A stretch of DNA of 14,081 bases from positions 1-14,081 of the forward strand of contig CALBME010000185.1 of assembly GCA_937896295.1 (NCBI GenBank). Reading direction: 5' to 3'. A program made the position numbers and the translations under genes. The notes under the pieces are model-generated. The model ran no database searches. It saw only the letters and a list, made by a program, of their open reading frames with translations, and was not told where the DNA came from. This DNA comes from an uncultured Micavibrio sp. (GTDB taxonomy: Bacteria; Pseudomonadota; Alphaproteobacteria; Micavibrionales; UBA1664). Positions 13,441 to 14,081 of this stretch are shown here, piece by piece. How positions within the stretch are numbered: position 1 is the stretch's first letter; every line of letters starts with the position of its first letter.

Positions 13441-14081
13441 GCGCCGCAGCTGCGCGCGCGGGCGGACGGAGCGGACGTCCGCATGGTCTATTCCACGCTC
13501 GACGCGCTGGAAATCGCCCGCGCCAATCCCGACCGCGAAGTCGTGTTCCTGGCCATCGGCTTTGAAACGACGACGCCGCCGACGGCCATGGCGATCGAAA
13601 CCGCGCGGACCGAGGGACTGACGAACTTCTCCGTGTTCGTGAACCACGTCCTGACCCCCGCCGCGATCCGGCATATCCTGGACGCCCCGGAAATCGATCC
13701 GGAACAGGCGGTGCGACTGGACGGGTTCCTCGGCCCCAGCCATGTCAGCTCGGTGATCGGTTCGCGCCCCTATGAATTTCTCGCGCGGACATATGGAAAG
13801 CCGGTCGTCATCGCCGGTTTCGAACCGCTGGACGTGATGCAATCGACGCTGATGCTGATCCGCCAGGTCAATGAGGGGCGCGTCGACGTCGAAAATGAAT
13901 ATAGCCGCGTCGTCACCCGCGAAGGCAATGTGAAGGCGCAGGCGCTGGTCGACCGCCTGTTCGAAGTCCGCGACGATTTCGAATGGCGGGGTCTGGGCTC
14001 CGTGCCTGCCAGCGCCATCCGTCTGCGCGATGAATATGCTGCGTTCGATGCCGAGCGGCGCTTCGCCCTCACCCCCAAGCA
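13441..14081 (+). CDS. hypD: Hydrogenase maturation factor HypD, central/C-terminal part (5' missing, 3' off the edge)
   Basis: HypD works with HypC and HypE to build the Fe(CN)2CO ligand set of [NiFe]-hydrogenases. The open frame from about 13441 to the window end matches HypD: GADVRMVYSTLDALEIAR, FLAIGFETTTPPTAMA, FVNHVLTPAAIRHIL, LDGFLGPSHVSSVIG, VIAGFEPLDVMQ, VENEYSRVVTREGN, EWRGLGSVPAS and EYAAFDAERRF. This covers roughly the middle 60% of a ~370-residue protein. The N-terminal part, including the CGPGC-type motif, is replaced by protein-kinase sequence in the same frame, and the C-terminal cysteine-rich region lies beyond the window. No other hydrogenase or hyp gene is present. Identity of the domain is clear; that it belongs to the same genome as dnaN-gyrB is doubtful. 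Confidence 0.88.

Noticed and set aside
13212..13565. 117-codon plus-strand open frame
   Set aside because: Out of frame with the kinase and HypD motifs, which read in the frame of ATG 13207.
13039..13842. 267-codon minus-strand open frame
   Set aside because: His/Arg-rich antisense of the kinase and HypD fragments, with no recognisable domain.
1..14081. CRISPR array, insertion sequence, integrase or attachment site at the tRNA
   Set aside because: No regularly spaced direct repeats, no transposase or integrase motifs, and no duplicate of the tRNA 3' end were seen by eye.

Overview
The core of this window (about 0.22-13.08 kb) looks like a chromosomal segment of an alphaproteobacterium. The basis is the replication/recombination block dnaN-recF-gyrB, whose products (DnaN beginning MKLSISRADLMRALSHVQ; GyrB with an alphaproteobacterial-looking N-terminus) match my memory of alphaproteobacterial homologues, plus a tRNA-Thr(UGU). 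No search was run, so order or family cannot be given. dnaA is not in the window.

Layout. 1-1075: a single open frame that starts as a ProQ/FinO-type RNA-binding domain and changes near 205-225 into the endolytic transglycosylase MltG, which has lost its N-terminus and membrane anchor. 1151-2269: dnaN, closed by a strong terminator. 2359-2829 (minus): a TspO/MBR membrane protein. 2902-4035: recF. 4202-6652: gyrB, ending at a bidirectional terminator shared with the opposing operon. 6719-11053 (minus): a three-gene operon read as dotM/icmP, an unrecognised one-pass membrane protein, then dotL/icmO, i.e. the coupling-protein part of a type IVB (Dot/Icm or IncI-type) secretion or conjugation system. 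11225-11299: tRNA-Thr. 11364-12452: a soluble PAS histidine kinase. 12438 to about 13.1-13.2 kb (minus): a polytopic membrane protein convergent with the kinase.

Both ends look chimeric. After about 13.08 kb the GC content rises. A fragment of a Ser/Thr protein kinase (HRDLKPEN, DFG) then runs in frame straight into the second half of HypD, the [NiFe]-hydrogenase maturation protein. With the ProQ-MltG join at the left end, this is best read as mis-joined contig ends rather than biology.

The most interesting real content is the dotM-X-dotL module. DotL has an extended, low-complexity C-terminal tail of the kind that recruits adaptors in Legionella. The middle gene is an uncharacterised membrane protein translationally coupled to dotM. 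The rest of the secretion system is not in the window.
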